A stretch of 64,000 bases of DNA. Origin: Streptomyces sp. NBC_01217. Its GTDB lineage: Bacteria; Actinomycetota; Actinomycetes; Streptomycetales; Streptomycetaceae. Under the pieces are notes generated by a model. The model saw only the letters and a list, made by a program, of their open reading frames with translations, made no database searches and had not been told where the DNA came from. Positions 56,944 through 64,000 of the stretch are shown here, in pieces; within the stretch, counting starts at the first letter, position 1, and every line of letters starts with the position of its first letter. The translations under genes and the position numbers were made by a program. The DNA is taken from positions 5,805,501 to 5,869,500 of the forward strand of contig NZ_CP108538.1 of assembly GCF_035994185.1 (NCBI RefSeq), written 5' to 3'.

Positions 56944-57657
56944 TCAGGACGCCGTTTTCAGGGCGGCGAGGCGGGCCTCCACCTCGGCGCTGTCTCCCAG
57001 GCTGTCCAGCTGCTCGAACTGGGCGTCCAGGGACGACGCGGCGAGCTCCTGCTTGCCCAGCGCCCTCGCCTCCTCGCGCCGCACCTTGTCCTCGAAGCGG
57101 CTGAGCTCACTGGTCGGGTCGAGCACATTGATGTTCTTGACGGAGTCCATCATCCGGTTCTGCGCCTGGGCGGACTTGGCGCGGGCCACGAGCTCGTCAC
57201 GCTTGGACTTCAGCTCCGTCAGCTTGGTCTTCATCTGGTCCAGACCCGACTTGAGCTTGTCCACCACCTCGGTCTGCGAGGCGATCGTCGGCTCCGCGGT
57301 CCTCGCCTCCTTCTCGGACTGGAGCTGACGGCCGAGCGCGACCTTGGCCAGGTTGTCGAACTTGTCCGCCTCCACGCCCGCCCCGGCCGCCCGCAGCTCA
57401 TCGGCCTTGCGGCTGGCGGCGAGCGCCTTGCCGCCCCACTCCTTGGCCGCGTCGACATCCTCGCGGTGGTCCTGCTCCATCAGCCGCAGATTGCCGATGG
57501 TCGCGGCGACCGCCTGCTCGGCCTCCGAGATGTTGGCCGTGTAGTCGCGGATCAGCTGGTCCAGCATCTTCTGCGGGTCCTCCGCCTGGTCCAGCAGCGC
57601 GTTGATGTTGGCCTTCGCGAGCTGGGTGACGCGGCCGAGGATGGTCTGCTTGGTCAT
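56944..57657 (-). CDS. PspA/IM30 family protein
   Basis: The 237-residue coiled-coil protein is typical of PspA/Vipp1/IM30: MTKQTILGRVTQLAKANINAL (amphipathic membrane-binding helix), LDQAEDPQKMLDQLIRDYTAN, then long heptad-rich helices through LKSKRDELVARAKSAQAQNR. ESCRT-III-like PspA rods stabilise damaged membranes. ATG 57657 has AGGAG about 8 nt upstream. It lies 52 bp downstream of the TPM-domain gene on the same strand and is likely co-transcribed with it. Confidence 0.92.
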   Translation of the reverse strand: MTKQTILGRVTQLAKANINALLDQAEDPQKMLDQLIRDYTANISEAEQAVAATIGNLRLMEQDHREDVDAAKEWGGKALAASRKADELRAAGAGVEADKFDNLAKVALGRQLQSEKEARTAEPTIASQTEVVDKLKSGLDQMKTKLTELKSKRDELVARAKSAQAQNRMMDSVKNINVLDPTSELSRFEDKVRREEARALGKQELAASSLDAQFEQLDSLGDSAEVEARLAALKTAS

Positions 57658-57709
57658 GGCGCTTCTCCTGTACGGGAATGGGTGGGAATAGGTGCGTTCT
57701 CTCGTCGGC

Positions 57710-59875
57710 TCAGAAGCGGCCGCCGCCGCCCCGCCGACCGCGCGTGCCCCCTCCGCCGAAGCTGCCCGGCCCGCCGCCCCCTCCGTAACCCCCTCCGAAG
57801 CCACCGCCGAACCCTCCTCCGTAACCTCCGCCGCCGCGGCCGCCCCCGCCGCCCAGGAGTCCGCCGAGGATGATCCCGCCGAGCACCGCGCCGCCGACCC
57901 CGCCGCCTCCGCCCCGCATTCCGCCCGGGCCGCTCTGGCCCCCGTACGCGCGCACGTCCTGTTCGGCCAGGCCGCGGGCCTGCCCTGCCAGCGAGTCCGC
58001 CTGCTGCGCCTCGGCCAGCGCGCCCTGGGGATCGTCGGCCCCGGCCAGTTCGCGGGACCGGTCGAGCCGCCGCTGGGCCTCCGCGAGGCGGGTGCGGGCC
58101 TGGCTGCCCACGGCTCCGCGGTTCGTGGTGATGAAGTCGGCCGCGGCGGCGATCGTCGAACGCGCGGTGAGCGTCGCCCGGTCGAGCAGGGAGCGGGCCC
58201 GCTGGTTGCCCTGCTCCTGTTCGCGCGCGCCGGCCAGCGCCTCGTCGAGCGCCGCGTCCGCCTCCTCCACCCTGCGCAGTGCGTCGATGGGGTCGTACGG
58301 ACCGGCCCGCATCTCCCCCCGCACATCGCCCAGCACCGATTGCGCGCGGGCGATCCGGCCCCGCAGATCGGCCGTCGACACACCCTCGCTGGTGCCTTCG
58401 AGCAGCCCGCCCGCATCCGCGAGGTCGGTCTCCGTCTCGGTGAGGGCGGCAGGCAGTCTGCCCGCCGCCTCCGCGAGTTCCCGGCCTCGCCGGTCCACGG
58501 CATCGACGAGGGTGGTCGCCTGGTCGACGGCGCCCTCGGTGGCCCGTACGTACACCGCCGCCGCGGCGTTGTTCCCGCTGTCCACCGACTGCCGGGCCTG
58601 ATTGAGACCGGAAGTGGCGAAGACGAGACGGTCCTTGGCTTGTTCGACGGCACCGGCGACCGGCGCGGAGGCCGACTCCGCGTACCGGCCGCGCATCGCG
58701 CTCAGGGCGGCGTCGGCGGTGGAGACGCGGCCGGCGAGAGCGCGGAAGGCGGCCTCGGCCGAGGCCAGGGCCTGCGGAGCGTTACGTTCCAGGGCGCGCA
58801 GCCGGTCGAAGTCCTCGGACACGGCGTCGAGGCGGCTGTTGGCGTCTGTGCAGCGGCTGATGATCTCGTCCAGCATCCGGCGCCGCGTCGCGTCGTCCTC
58901 GGGGAAGGCGTCGTCCAGCTGCTGGCGCAGCCGGAACGCGGCCGTCAGCTCGCCCTTCGCGTGGCCGACCGCCTCGGTGAAGGGTGCGGCGGCCTCTTCG
59001 CCGAACTGGGCGGTGGCGAAACCCAGTTCCTCCTCGCTGGTGCGGACCGCGTCGTCGGTGTCAACCAGCGTCTCCTTCGCCCGGGCGTCGAGCTCCGGCA
59101 GCGGGGTCGGCGGCGGTTGCTGCCCGCCCGCCCCGGCGGAGCCCGGACCCCAGCCGGTCGCACCGGGCGTGGTACGGGTGGTGGCCCGCCTCCTGCGCCG
59201 GGTGTACGCATAACCGGCCGCCGCCGCCGCCCCGCCGACGACGACCACCGGAAGAATCAGGTCCCCGGCGCTCGACCCGCCGGAACCGCCCGCTGCGGGG
59301 TCGGCGACGCCAGGCGTGATCGTCGGTGTGGGCACGGCCTTGTCGGCCAGCACCGCGGAGTACCCGTTCGCGGCGCCGATCGCCGCTCCCGCCCAGTCGT
59401 ATTCCTTGAGCGCGGGCTCGATCGCCGTGCTCGCCACGTCCTGGAGCTGGGCGTCGGTGAGGCGCGAGTCCTGGTCGACGGTGTACGCGTACTGCCGGTC
59501 GTGGGTGGCGACCGCTAGCAGGACGTCGTCGCGGCCGAGACCGTTCCTGTCGGCGGTCAGATCGGCCCAGCTCTGCGCGGACCGGCCGGAGAAGTCCTGT
59601 ACGTACACCACGAAGAGCTGGATGCGGCGGTCGGCGTACAGCCGGTCGAGTGCGGCCGTGACCTGGTCCCTGCGGTTACCGAGCGCCCCCACCTTGTCGG
59701 TGATCTGCCCGTCCTTGGACAGGGTCACGGGATCGTCGGCGTGAGCGGCCGGCGCGGCGGGAAGGGCCAGCCAGCACACCGTCATCAGCGCGGCGAGAAG
59801 GGCCCGGCCCGGTATGGGTATCCGGGATATCCCGGATGTCCGGGATTCCCGGGCACGGCTTACGAGCGGCATCAC
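57710..59875 (-). CDS. TPM-domain membrane protein with coiled-coil and glycine-rich tail
   Basis: The 721-residue protein has a signal-like N-terminus (PGRALLAALMTVCWLALPAA, APAAHADD), an extracytoplasmic TPM (TLP18.3/Psb32/MOLO-1) domain at about 50-180 (ITDKVGALGNRRDQVTAALD, DDVLLAVATHDRQYAYTVD), one transmembrane helix near 210 (LILPVVVVGGAAAAAGYAY), a long helical cytosolic region and a Gly-rich tail ending RGRRGGGGRF. GTG 59875 follows TAGCCT at 7 nt; ATG 59872 is alternative. The pairing with PspA is recurrent in actinobacteria and suggests a membrane stress role. Confidence 0.88.
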   Translation of the reverse strand: MMPLVSRARESRTSGISRIPIPGRALLAALMTVCWLALPAAPAAHADDPVTLSKDGQITDKVGALGNRRDQVTAALDRLYADRRIQLFVVYVQDFSGRSAQSWADLTADRNGLGRDDVLLAVATHDRQYAYTVDQDSRLTDAQLQDVASTAIEPALKEYDWAGAAIGAANGYSAVLADKAVPTPTITPGVADPAAGGSGGSSAGDLILPVVVVGGAAAAAGYAYTRRRRRATTRTTPGATGWGPGSAGAGGQQPPPTPLPELDARAKETLVDTDDAVRTSEEELGFATAQFGEEAAAPFTEAVGHAKGELTAAFRLRQQLDDAFPEDDATRRRMLDEIISRCTDANSRLDAVSEDFDRLRALERNAPQALASAEAAFRALAGRVSTADAALSAMRGRYAESASAPVAGAVEQAKDRLVFATSGLNQARQSVDSGNNAAAAVYVRATEGAVDQATTLVDAVDRRGRELAEAAGRLPAALTETETDLADAGGLLEGTSEGVSTADLRGRIARAQSVLGDVRGEMRAGPYDPIDALRRVEEADAALDEALAGAREQEQGNQRARSLLDRATLTARSTIAAAADFITTNRGAVGSQARTRLAEAQRRLDRSRELAGADDPQGALAEAQQADSLAGQARGLAEQDVRAYGGQSGPGGMRGGGGGVGGAVLGGIILGGLLGGGGGRGGGGYGGGFGGGFGGGYGGGGGPGSFGGGGTRGRRGGGGRF

Positions 59876-59882
59876 ATTTGTG

Positions 59883-59888
59883 AGGCTA
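59883..59888 (-). promoter_or_regulatory. -10 hexamer of leaderless promoter (TPM gene)
   Basis: TAGCCT on the minus strand, 7 nt before GTG 59875. Confidence 0.5.
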
Positions 59889-59990
59889 TGTCCACCCTCT
59901 GTCACCCGCGACCGGGCGACCGTGCCCCGGTCACCTGGGTGGATGACCTTCATACTGCGACAGCACACCGAAAGACAGGGGGGTACGGAC

Positions 59991-61061
59991 GTGCGTACGC
60001 GGATGAAGCACATGGCCGGGGCGGTACGGAACCGGGCGGCCCGCTTCCGCTGGAGCGGGCTGTGGCGGACCTGGCCGAGACGGATCGCGCTGGCCCTGGT
60101 CCTCGTGATCGTGGTGCCGGTCCTCACCGCCGGTACCGCCCTGCGGCTCAACTATTCAGGTGACCCCGGCGACGGCACCCGCACCCGGGGCCGCGACGCG
60201 ATCTGGCTCGGCCACGCCTGGGTCGACGGACGCAAGGACGACGCCGACCTCGCCGCGTTCGCCGCCCGGATCAAGGGGACCGGCATCAAGGACCTGTACG
60301 TCCACGCCGGGCCCCTGGAACACGACGGCACCCTGCCCGCCACCCGCCATCCCCGGGCGCGGTGGCTGCTCGACTCCGTACACCGCACCCTGCCCGGCAT
60401 CCGGGTCCAGGCCTGGCTCGGCGACAAGCTCGCCACCGAGGGGCCGGACGGGCTGCGCCTGGAGCGGGCGGCATCCCGCGACGCGGTCGTCGCATCGGCG
60501 CGGCAGATACTCGACGCCGGGTTCGACGGCGTCCACTTCGACCTGGAGCCGCTGCACTCCGGCGATGCCCACTACCTCTCGCTCCTCGACGACCTGCGCG
60601 GACTCACCCGGGCCCGCCAGGCCTCCCTGTCGGTCGCCGCCCACCAGATCGACCCGCTGCCGGCGGCGCACCGCGTGGTGGGGGCGCTCAGCGGCCGCCA
60701 GAAGTGGTGGTCGCAGGAGTTCTTCGGGCAGGTCGCACGCCGGGTCGATCAGATCGCCGTCATGTCGTACGACACCTGGATGCCGCTGGAGGGCATGTTC
60801 GGCGGTTATGTCGCCCAGCAGACGGCGCTCGCACTCGAAGTGACGCCCCGGGACACCGATCTGCTGATGGGGCTGCCGTTCTTCCACGAGAACGACCTCG
60901 GACACCACGCGTCCGCGGAGACGGTCGCGGCCGCGGTCCGGGGCACCAGACTGGGGCTGGGGCGCACGGACCGCGGCCGGGAGCGGTTCGGGGTCGCGCT
61001 CTACGTCGACTTCGCGGCGCTGGACGGCGACTGGGCGGCGTACCGGGAGGGCTGGAACTGA
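59991..61061 (+). CDS. Membrane-anchored GH18-like glycosidase
   Basis: The 356-residue protein has a basic cytosolic start, one N-terminal transmembrane helix (RIALALVLVIVVPVLTAGTA) and an external TIM-barrel-like domain. AGFDGVHFDLEPLHSGD resembles the GH18 DxxDxE motif (here D-G-V-H-F-D-L-E, so Asp and Glu are kept but the first Asp is replaced by His), and DQIAVMSYDTWMP and WLGHAWVDGR support the fold. It may cleave a chitin- or peptidoglycan-like polymer, or only bind it. GTG 59991 has a G-run about 7 nt upstream; ATG 60003 is possible. It is divergent from the TPM gene. Confidence 0.78.
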   Translation: MRTRMKHMAGAVRNRAARFRWSGLWRTWPRRIALALVLVIVVPVLTAGTALRLNYSGDPGDGTRTRGRDAIWLGHAWVDGRKDDADLAAFAARIKGTGIKDLYVHAGPLEHDGTLPATRHPRARWLLDSVHRTLPGIRVQAWLGDKLATEGPDGLRLERAASRDAVVASARQILDAGFDGVHFDLEPLHSGDAHYLSLLDDLRGLTRARQASLSVAAHQIDPLPAAHRVVGALSGRQKWWSQEFFGQVARRVDQIAVMSYDTWMPLEGMFGGYVAQQTALALEVTPRDTDLLMGLPFFHENDLGHHASAETVAAAVRGTRLGLGRTDRGRERFGVALYVDFAALDGDWAAYREGWN

Positions 61062-61071
61062 CTCCCGCGTA

Positions 61072-61093
61072 CGCCTCCACGCATGTGGAGGCG
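61072..61093. terminator. Bidirectional hairpin between convergent genes
   Basis: A 9-bp stem, CGCCTCCAC at 61072-61080 with its complement at 61085-61093, and a GCAT tetraloop, 10 bp after the GH18-like stop. Confidence 0.75.
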
Positions 61094-61105
61094 CGTCGCC
61101 GGGCG

Positions 61106-62578
61106 TCAGATGGAGAAGCGCTCCTTGACGAGCAGCGGTCGCACCTTCGACTGGAACCCACCGGTCCGGAACGGCCGCTGCAGCAGACCCGGGCGGAGCG
61201 CCTGGGCCAGCGCCGCGGCGATCATGCCCTGGTCGAGCGCGAGCATGAAGTCGCTGACCCGCCCGGTGCCGACGTTGACGGAGTCCCGGAATCCGTAACC
61301 GTCGTGGTAGGCGCCGAAGTCGCGGTCGAGCGCGCGCAGGTTGGCGATCGCCTCGTCGGGCGCGTACGGCAGGGCGAGGAAGGAGGCGTGCGGGGTGACC
61401 ACACCGTTGGTGAACGCCGAGGCGGGCGGCAGCGGTTCACCGTCCGTGGTGTACGTACGGTCGGTGTTGGAGGCGTATCCGTCGATCTGCATGCCGATCG
61501 CGTCGACGCCGTACTCCTGGTACCCGCCCTCGGGAATGTTGGCGGGCGAGAAGCCCCAGTACCCGTACTCCGCCTCCTCCATGCCGTGCTCGATCTGGCT
61601 GCGGACGTAGCGCCGGTGCGTGAGGCCCCAGGAGCGCGGGGACCACTCCGGCTCCGGCACGAACAGCGGCACCATCAGGGCCTCGAACATCGAACCGCCC
61701 CAGGTGGGGACGATCTTCCGGCCCCGGTGGGTGTAGTGCCCCTGCCAGACGCGTACGCCGTCCATGGCGACGTAACTGCCCTGAGGGTACTGCTCCTGCC
61801 CGTTCTCGGGGACCATCGTGCGCAGCAGGTGCCAGTAGTGGTCGGTGGGCAGCGAGCCGTCCGCTATGCCCAGGTAACTGGCCATGCGCGGCTCGGTGTT
61901 GAGCGCGCCGTAGTGGTGGCCGGTGGGCTCCTCGGTGTCGGTCCAGAAGCCGCCGCGCAGCTGGCCGGGACCGGCGATCGGATCGGCCGGGTCGTACGGC
62001 GTGTAGTAGTACGACCAGTCGGCGGTGGCCAGGATGCGGGCGACACGGGGGCGCAGGGCGGGCGAGGCGTCGGCGGCGATGCGCAGACCGGTGATCAGCC
62101 AGGCGTTGTCGACGGAGGAGAGGAACGGACGCACCGGGTCGCCGGTGCCGGGCCACTCGGTCAGCACCGAACCGTCGTGCGCGTCGTACCAGTTGAGCCA
62201 GAAGCCGTGGTGGCGCTCCAGCTTCTCGACGGCCCGGACGGTGCGCTCCAGCCTGCGTTCCATCGTGGCGTCGCTGATCACGCCGAGCCCGGCGGCGGCG
62301 ACGGTGGACCACAGGCCGCAGCCGATGTTGGTGGGGGACGTCTGGCGCGACTGCACGGGGGTTCCGGAGCCGCTGACGTCGATCTTGTCGACGGCGAGAC
62401 CGAGGTCGGTCGTCATCGCCTCGATCGAGCGGTACGTATCGCGGAACCAGCGCAGGAGAAGCGATGAGTCCGTGCCGTGCACGGGCTGTGCGGCGCCCGC
62501 AGAGGGCGCGGATACGGCTCCGAGGGACAGGGCGGCAGCCCCTGTTCCCACGGCGGTGAGGAATGTGCGACGGTCCAT
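61106..62578 (-). CDS. Exported glucoamylase-like (PF10091-type) glycosidase
   Basis: The 490-residue protein starts MDRRTFLTAVGTGAAALSLG, a Tat signal peptide with the RRTFLT motif, cleaved near AGAAQ. The mature (alpha/alpha)6 part has LLLRWFRDTYRSIEAM, SPTNIGCGLWSTVAAAGLG, HGFWLNWYDAHDG, PTWGGSMFEALMVPLFVPE, YGYWGFSPANIPEGGYQEYG and VVTPHASFLALPYAPDE, matching the glucoamylase-like family that includes GH144 beta-1,2-glucanases. ATG 62578 has GAGGTG about 5 nt upstream. A GH1 beta-glucosidase is upstream on the same strand, so the two may act together on a beta-glucan; the linkage is not determined. Confidence 0.85.
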   Translation of the reverse strand: MDRRTFLTAVGTGAAALSLGAVSAPSAGAAQPVHGTDSSLLLRWFRDTYRSIEAMTTDLGLAVDKIDVSGSGTPVQSRQTSPTNIGCGLWSTVAAAGLGVISDATMERRLERTVRAVEKLERHHGFWLNWYDAHDGSVLTEWPGTGDPVRPFLSSVDNAWLITGLRIAADASPALRPRVARILATADWSYYYTPYDPADPIAGPGQLRGGFWTDTEEPTGHHYGALNTEPRMASYLGIADGSLPTDHYWHLLRTMVPENGQEQYPQGSYVAMDGVRVWQGHYTHRGRKIVPTWGGSMFEALMVPLFVPEPEWSPRSWGLTHRRYVRSQIEHGMEEAEYGYWGFSPANIPEGGYQEYGVDAIGMQIDGYASNTDRTYTTDGEPLPPASAFTNGVVTPHASFLALPYAPDEAIANLRALDRDFGAYHDGYGFRDSVNVGTGRVSDFMLALDQGMIAAALAQALRPGLLQRPFRTGGFQSKVRPLLVKERFSI

Positions 62579-62679
62579 CAGTACACCTCGAAGAAGAGCC
62601 ACCGGCTGTGGGCGGTGGGCGGATTTCGTTCGTCGGTCGTGATTGAGGGCGCGGGGCGCCGTGACGCGTACGGCAACCG

Positions 62680-62725
62680 CGCGGGCGCCGCCCGTGGGCG
62701 GGGCTGGACACGGGCGGCGCCCGCG
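62680..62725 (-). terminator. Hairpin 3 of 3 downstream of GH1 gene
   Basis: A perfect 17-bp stem (62680-62696 with 62709-62725) and a 12-nt loop. It is the strongest of three consecutive hairpins. Confidence 0.75.
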
Positions 62726-62736
62726 CGGGCGGAGCT

Positions 62737-62778
62737 GTACGGGAACCGGCGTCCGTCAGGTGCCACCGGTTCCCGTAC
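62737..62778 (-). terminator. Hairpin 2 of 3 downstream of GH1 gene
   Basis: GTACGGGAACCGG at 62737-62749 and its complement at 62766-62778: 13 bp with a 16-nt loop. Confidence 0.7.
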
Positions 62779-62780
62779 GG

Positions 62781-62803
62781 CGGGAGCTGTCAGGTAGCTC
62801 CCG
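62781..62803 (-). terminator. Hairpin 1 of 3 downstream of GH1 gene
   Basis: CGGGAGCT at 62781-62788 pairs with AGCTCCCG at 62796-62803: 8 bp with a 7-nt loop, 17 bp after the GH1 stop. Confidence 0.6.
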
Positions 62804-62819
62804 GTCGGGGGAGCCGAGG

Positions 62820-64000
62820 TCAGTCGGCGTTGCGCGGCAGCGCGCGTGTGCGGCCCATCTCGCCCAGCCAGACGGCGGACGGCTTGGGCAGGCGCTCGAA
62901 GGTCTCCGGGTCCCAGCCGATCAGGCCGAAGGTGGGCTTGTAGGAGCCCCACTCGTAGTTGTCGAGCGCGCTCCAGGCCAGGTAGCCCTGGATGTTCAGG
63001 CCGTCCTCCAGCGCGGAGGCGACCTCGTTCAGCGCGCCGGTGTAGTAGTCGATCCGGCGGCTGTCGTCGTCGGTCGCGATGCCGTTCTCGGTGACGATGA
63101 GCGGCACGTCGTTGCCGAGGACCTCGGCGGTGTGGCGCAGCGCGTGGCCGACGGCGGTGGGGTAGTACTCCCACTGTGTGAGGGTGCGCTCGGCGCCGTC
63201 GGCCGTCGGGATCGGACCCTCGCTGCCGATCCTGGTCCGGGTGTAGGACTGCACACCGATCCAGTCGTCGCCGCGGGCGGCCTCGATGAAGACGTCCTCG
63301 CGGGGGTGGCGGTACGCGGCGGTGACGTCCTCGGCGCCGGGCAGGGCCTGGTAGACCTGGTTGGCGATGGTCCAGCCGACCTGGATGCCCGCGTCGATCG
63401 CCCTGACCTCCTTGACGGCCGCGTGGTGCGCGGCGATGACGGCCTGGGTGGTCTCGTCGTCGGGGGTCGGCAGGCCGGCGGGCGGGAAGCTGTTGTCGCC
63501 GCGCTTGGCCTGGCCGGCCATCACGGCGATCATGTTGGGCTCGTTGATGGTGCAGACGTGGCTGACGCCCTCGCCGATCACCGGTGCACAGGCCGCGACG
63601 TAGCGGGCGAAGAGCTCGACCGCGCCGTCGGCGGTCCAGCCGCCGCGGGCCTCGAACCACTGCGGCACGGTGAAGTGGTGAAGGGTGATCATGGGGCGCA
63701 GGCCGCGCTCGATCGCGCCCTCGACCATGCGGCGGTAGTGGGCCAGTTCGGCCCGGGAGAACCGGCCCTCGGCCGGCTCGATGCGCGCCCACTCGATGGA
63801 GAACCGGTAGTCGGTGAAGCCCAGACCGGCCAGCGTGTCCATGTCCTCGTGCCAGCGGTGGTAGCTGTCGCAGGCGTCCAGGCTGGGCTCCTGGATGTGG
63901 GTGCCCTCGGCGTGCTCCTTGACCCACCAGTCGCTGTTGGTGTTGTTGCCCTCGATCTGGTGGGCGGCAGTGGAGGCGCCCCACAGGAAGCCTTCGGGGA
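62820..64000 (-). CDS. GH1 beta-glucosidase (5' end cut by window edge)
   Basis: The frame is open to the right edge; 393 residues up to the stop are visible, lacking only a short N-terminus. GH1 hallmarks are FLWGASTAAHQIEG near the start, FTDYRFSIEWARIEP, LHHFTVPQWFEARGGW, the acid/base Glu in VCTINEPNM, the nucleophile Glu in LIVTENGIATDD and NYEWGSYKPTFGLI near the end. No signal peptide region is visible, so it is probably cytosolic and cleaves imported beta-linked oligosaccharides. The neighbouring exported glucoamylase-like enzyme could supply them. Three hairpins separate the two genes. Confidence 0.94.
   Translation of the reverse strand, partial: PEGFLWGASTAAHQIEGNNTNSDWWVKEHAEGTHIQEPSLDACDSYHRWHEDMDTLAGLGFTDYRFSIEWARIEPAEGRFSRAELAHYRRMVEGAIERGLRPMITLHHFTVPQWFEARGGWTADGAVELFARYVAACAPVIGEGVSHVCTINEPNMIAVMAGQAKRGDNSFPPAGLPTPDDETTQAVIAAHHAAVKEVRAIDAGIQVGWTIANQVYQALPGAEDVTAAYRHPREDVFIEAARGDDWIGVQSYTRTRIGSEGPIPTADGAERTLTQWEYYPTAVGHALRHTAEVLGNDVPLIVTENGIATDDDSRRIDYYTGALNEVASALEDGLNIQGYLAWSALDNYEWGSYKPTFGLIGWDPETFERLPKPSAVWLGEMGRTRALPRNAD

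Noticed and set aside
57710..57860. Glycine-codon-rich stretch considered as a simple-sequence repeat locus
   Set aside because: It encodes the Gly-rich tail that TPM-domain proteins commonly carry, and shows no exact tandem unit.
62781..62803. CGGGAGCT...AGCTCCCG considered as a CebR-type operator for the GH1 gene
   Set aside because: It lies downstream of the GH1 gene, the spacing does not match the TGGGAGCGCTCCCA consensus, and it forms part of a hairpin series.

Overview
The window is high-GC actinobacterial DNA, almost certainly from a Streptomyces chromosome. The supporting signs are very high third-position GC, a WhiB-family regulator, a DasR-type operator in front of a secreted GH18 chitinase, a SpoIIE/HATPase regulator pair, many secreted hydrolases, and many genes whose start codon lies 6-7 nt downstream of a TANNNT -10 hexamer (leaderless transcription). 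No rRNA, tRNA or CRISPR array was seen. Functions are read from translated sequence and remembered family motifs; no search was run.

Region 1 (1-20.5 kb) looks like conserved core chromosome: a DUF402 protein (cut by the left edge), class II fumarase fumC, a secreted SGNH hydrolase with a lectin domain, an M18 aminopeptidase, an MFS exporter divergent from a LuxR-type regulator, class I fumarase, a DUF1707 protein, a WhiB-like protein, glpX, a DUF4245 protein, a nitroreductase, xseA/xseB, an APC permease, ispH, polyphosphate glucokinase, a DUF6542 protein and ychF. Central carbon metabolism (two unrelated fumarases, gluconeogenic FBPase, ppgK) and DNA or isoprenoid housekeeping dominate.

Region 2 (20.46-27.98 kb) looks like an inserted island. 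The last 17 bp of ychF are repeated exactly at 27,967-27,983, and a strong intrinsic-type hairpin that could be the original ychF terminator sits just beyond the second copy. Inside are a broken GlxA/DJ-1-type regulator, remnants of ISAzo13-like and IS110-like transposases, a piece of a helicase with helicase-associated repeats and a 5'-truncated thioredoxin reductase. Around these lies one intact module: SDR, SDR, aldehyde dehydrogenase and a carboxymuconolactone-decarboxylase-like protein, divergent from a TetR regulator over an AT-rich operator.

Region 3 (28-42.7 kb) is accessory: a DUF234-type ATPase, a giant secreted subtilase, a SUKH protein coupled to an unknown protein, a lipoprotein carbonic anhydrase, two adjacent IPT/TIG-repeat proteins with no visible signal peptide, and a divergent MarR/EamA pair whose operator overlaps the EamA start codon.

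Region 4 (42.6-64 kb) is rich in secreted or polymer-degrading functions: a GH65-like enzyme, a threonine-synthase-like PLP enzyme, a proteinase K-like protease, the dre-preceded chitinase, a GntR regulator followed by an NCS1 permease with a cysteine-rich tail, SPOR and Nudix proteins, a HATPase and a PAS-GAF-SpoIIE-HATPase phosphatase, PspA plus a TPM-domain protein, a membrane-anchored GH18-like protein, a glucoamylase-fold enzyme and a GH1 beta-glucosidase cut by the right edge.
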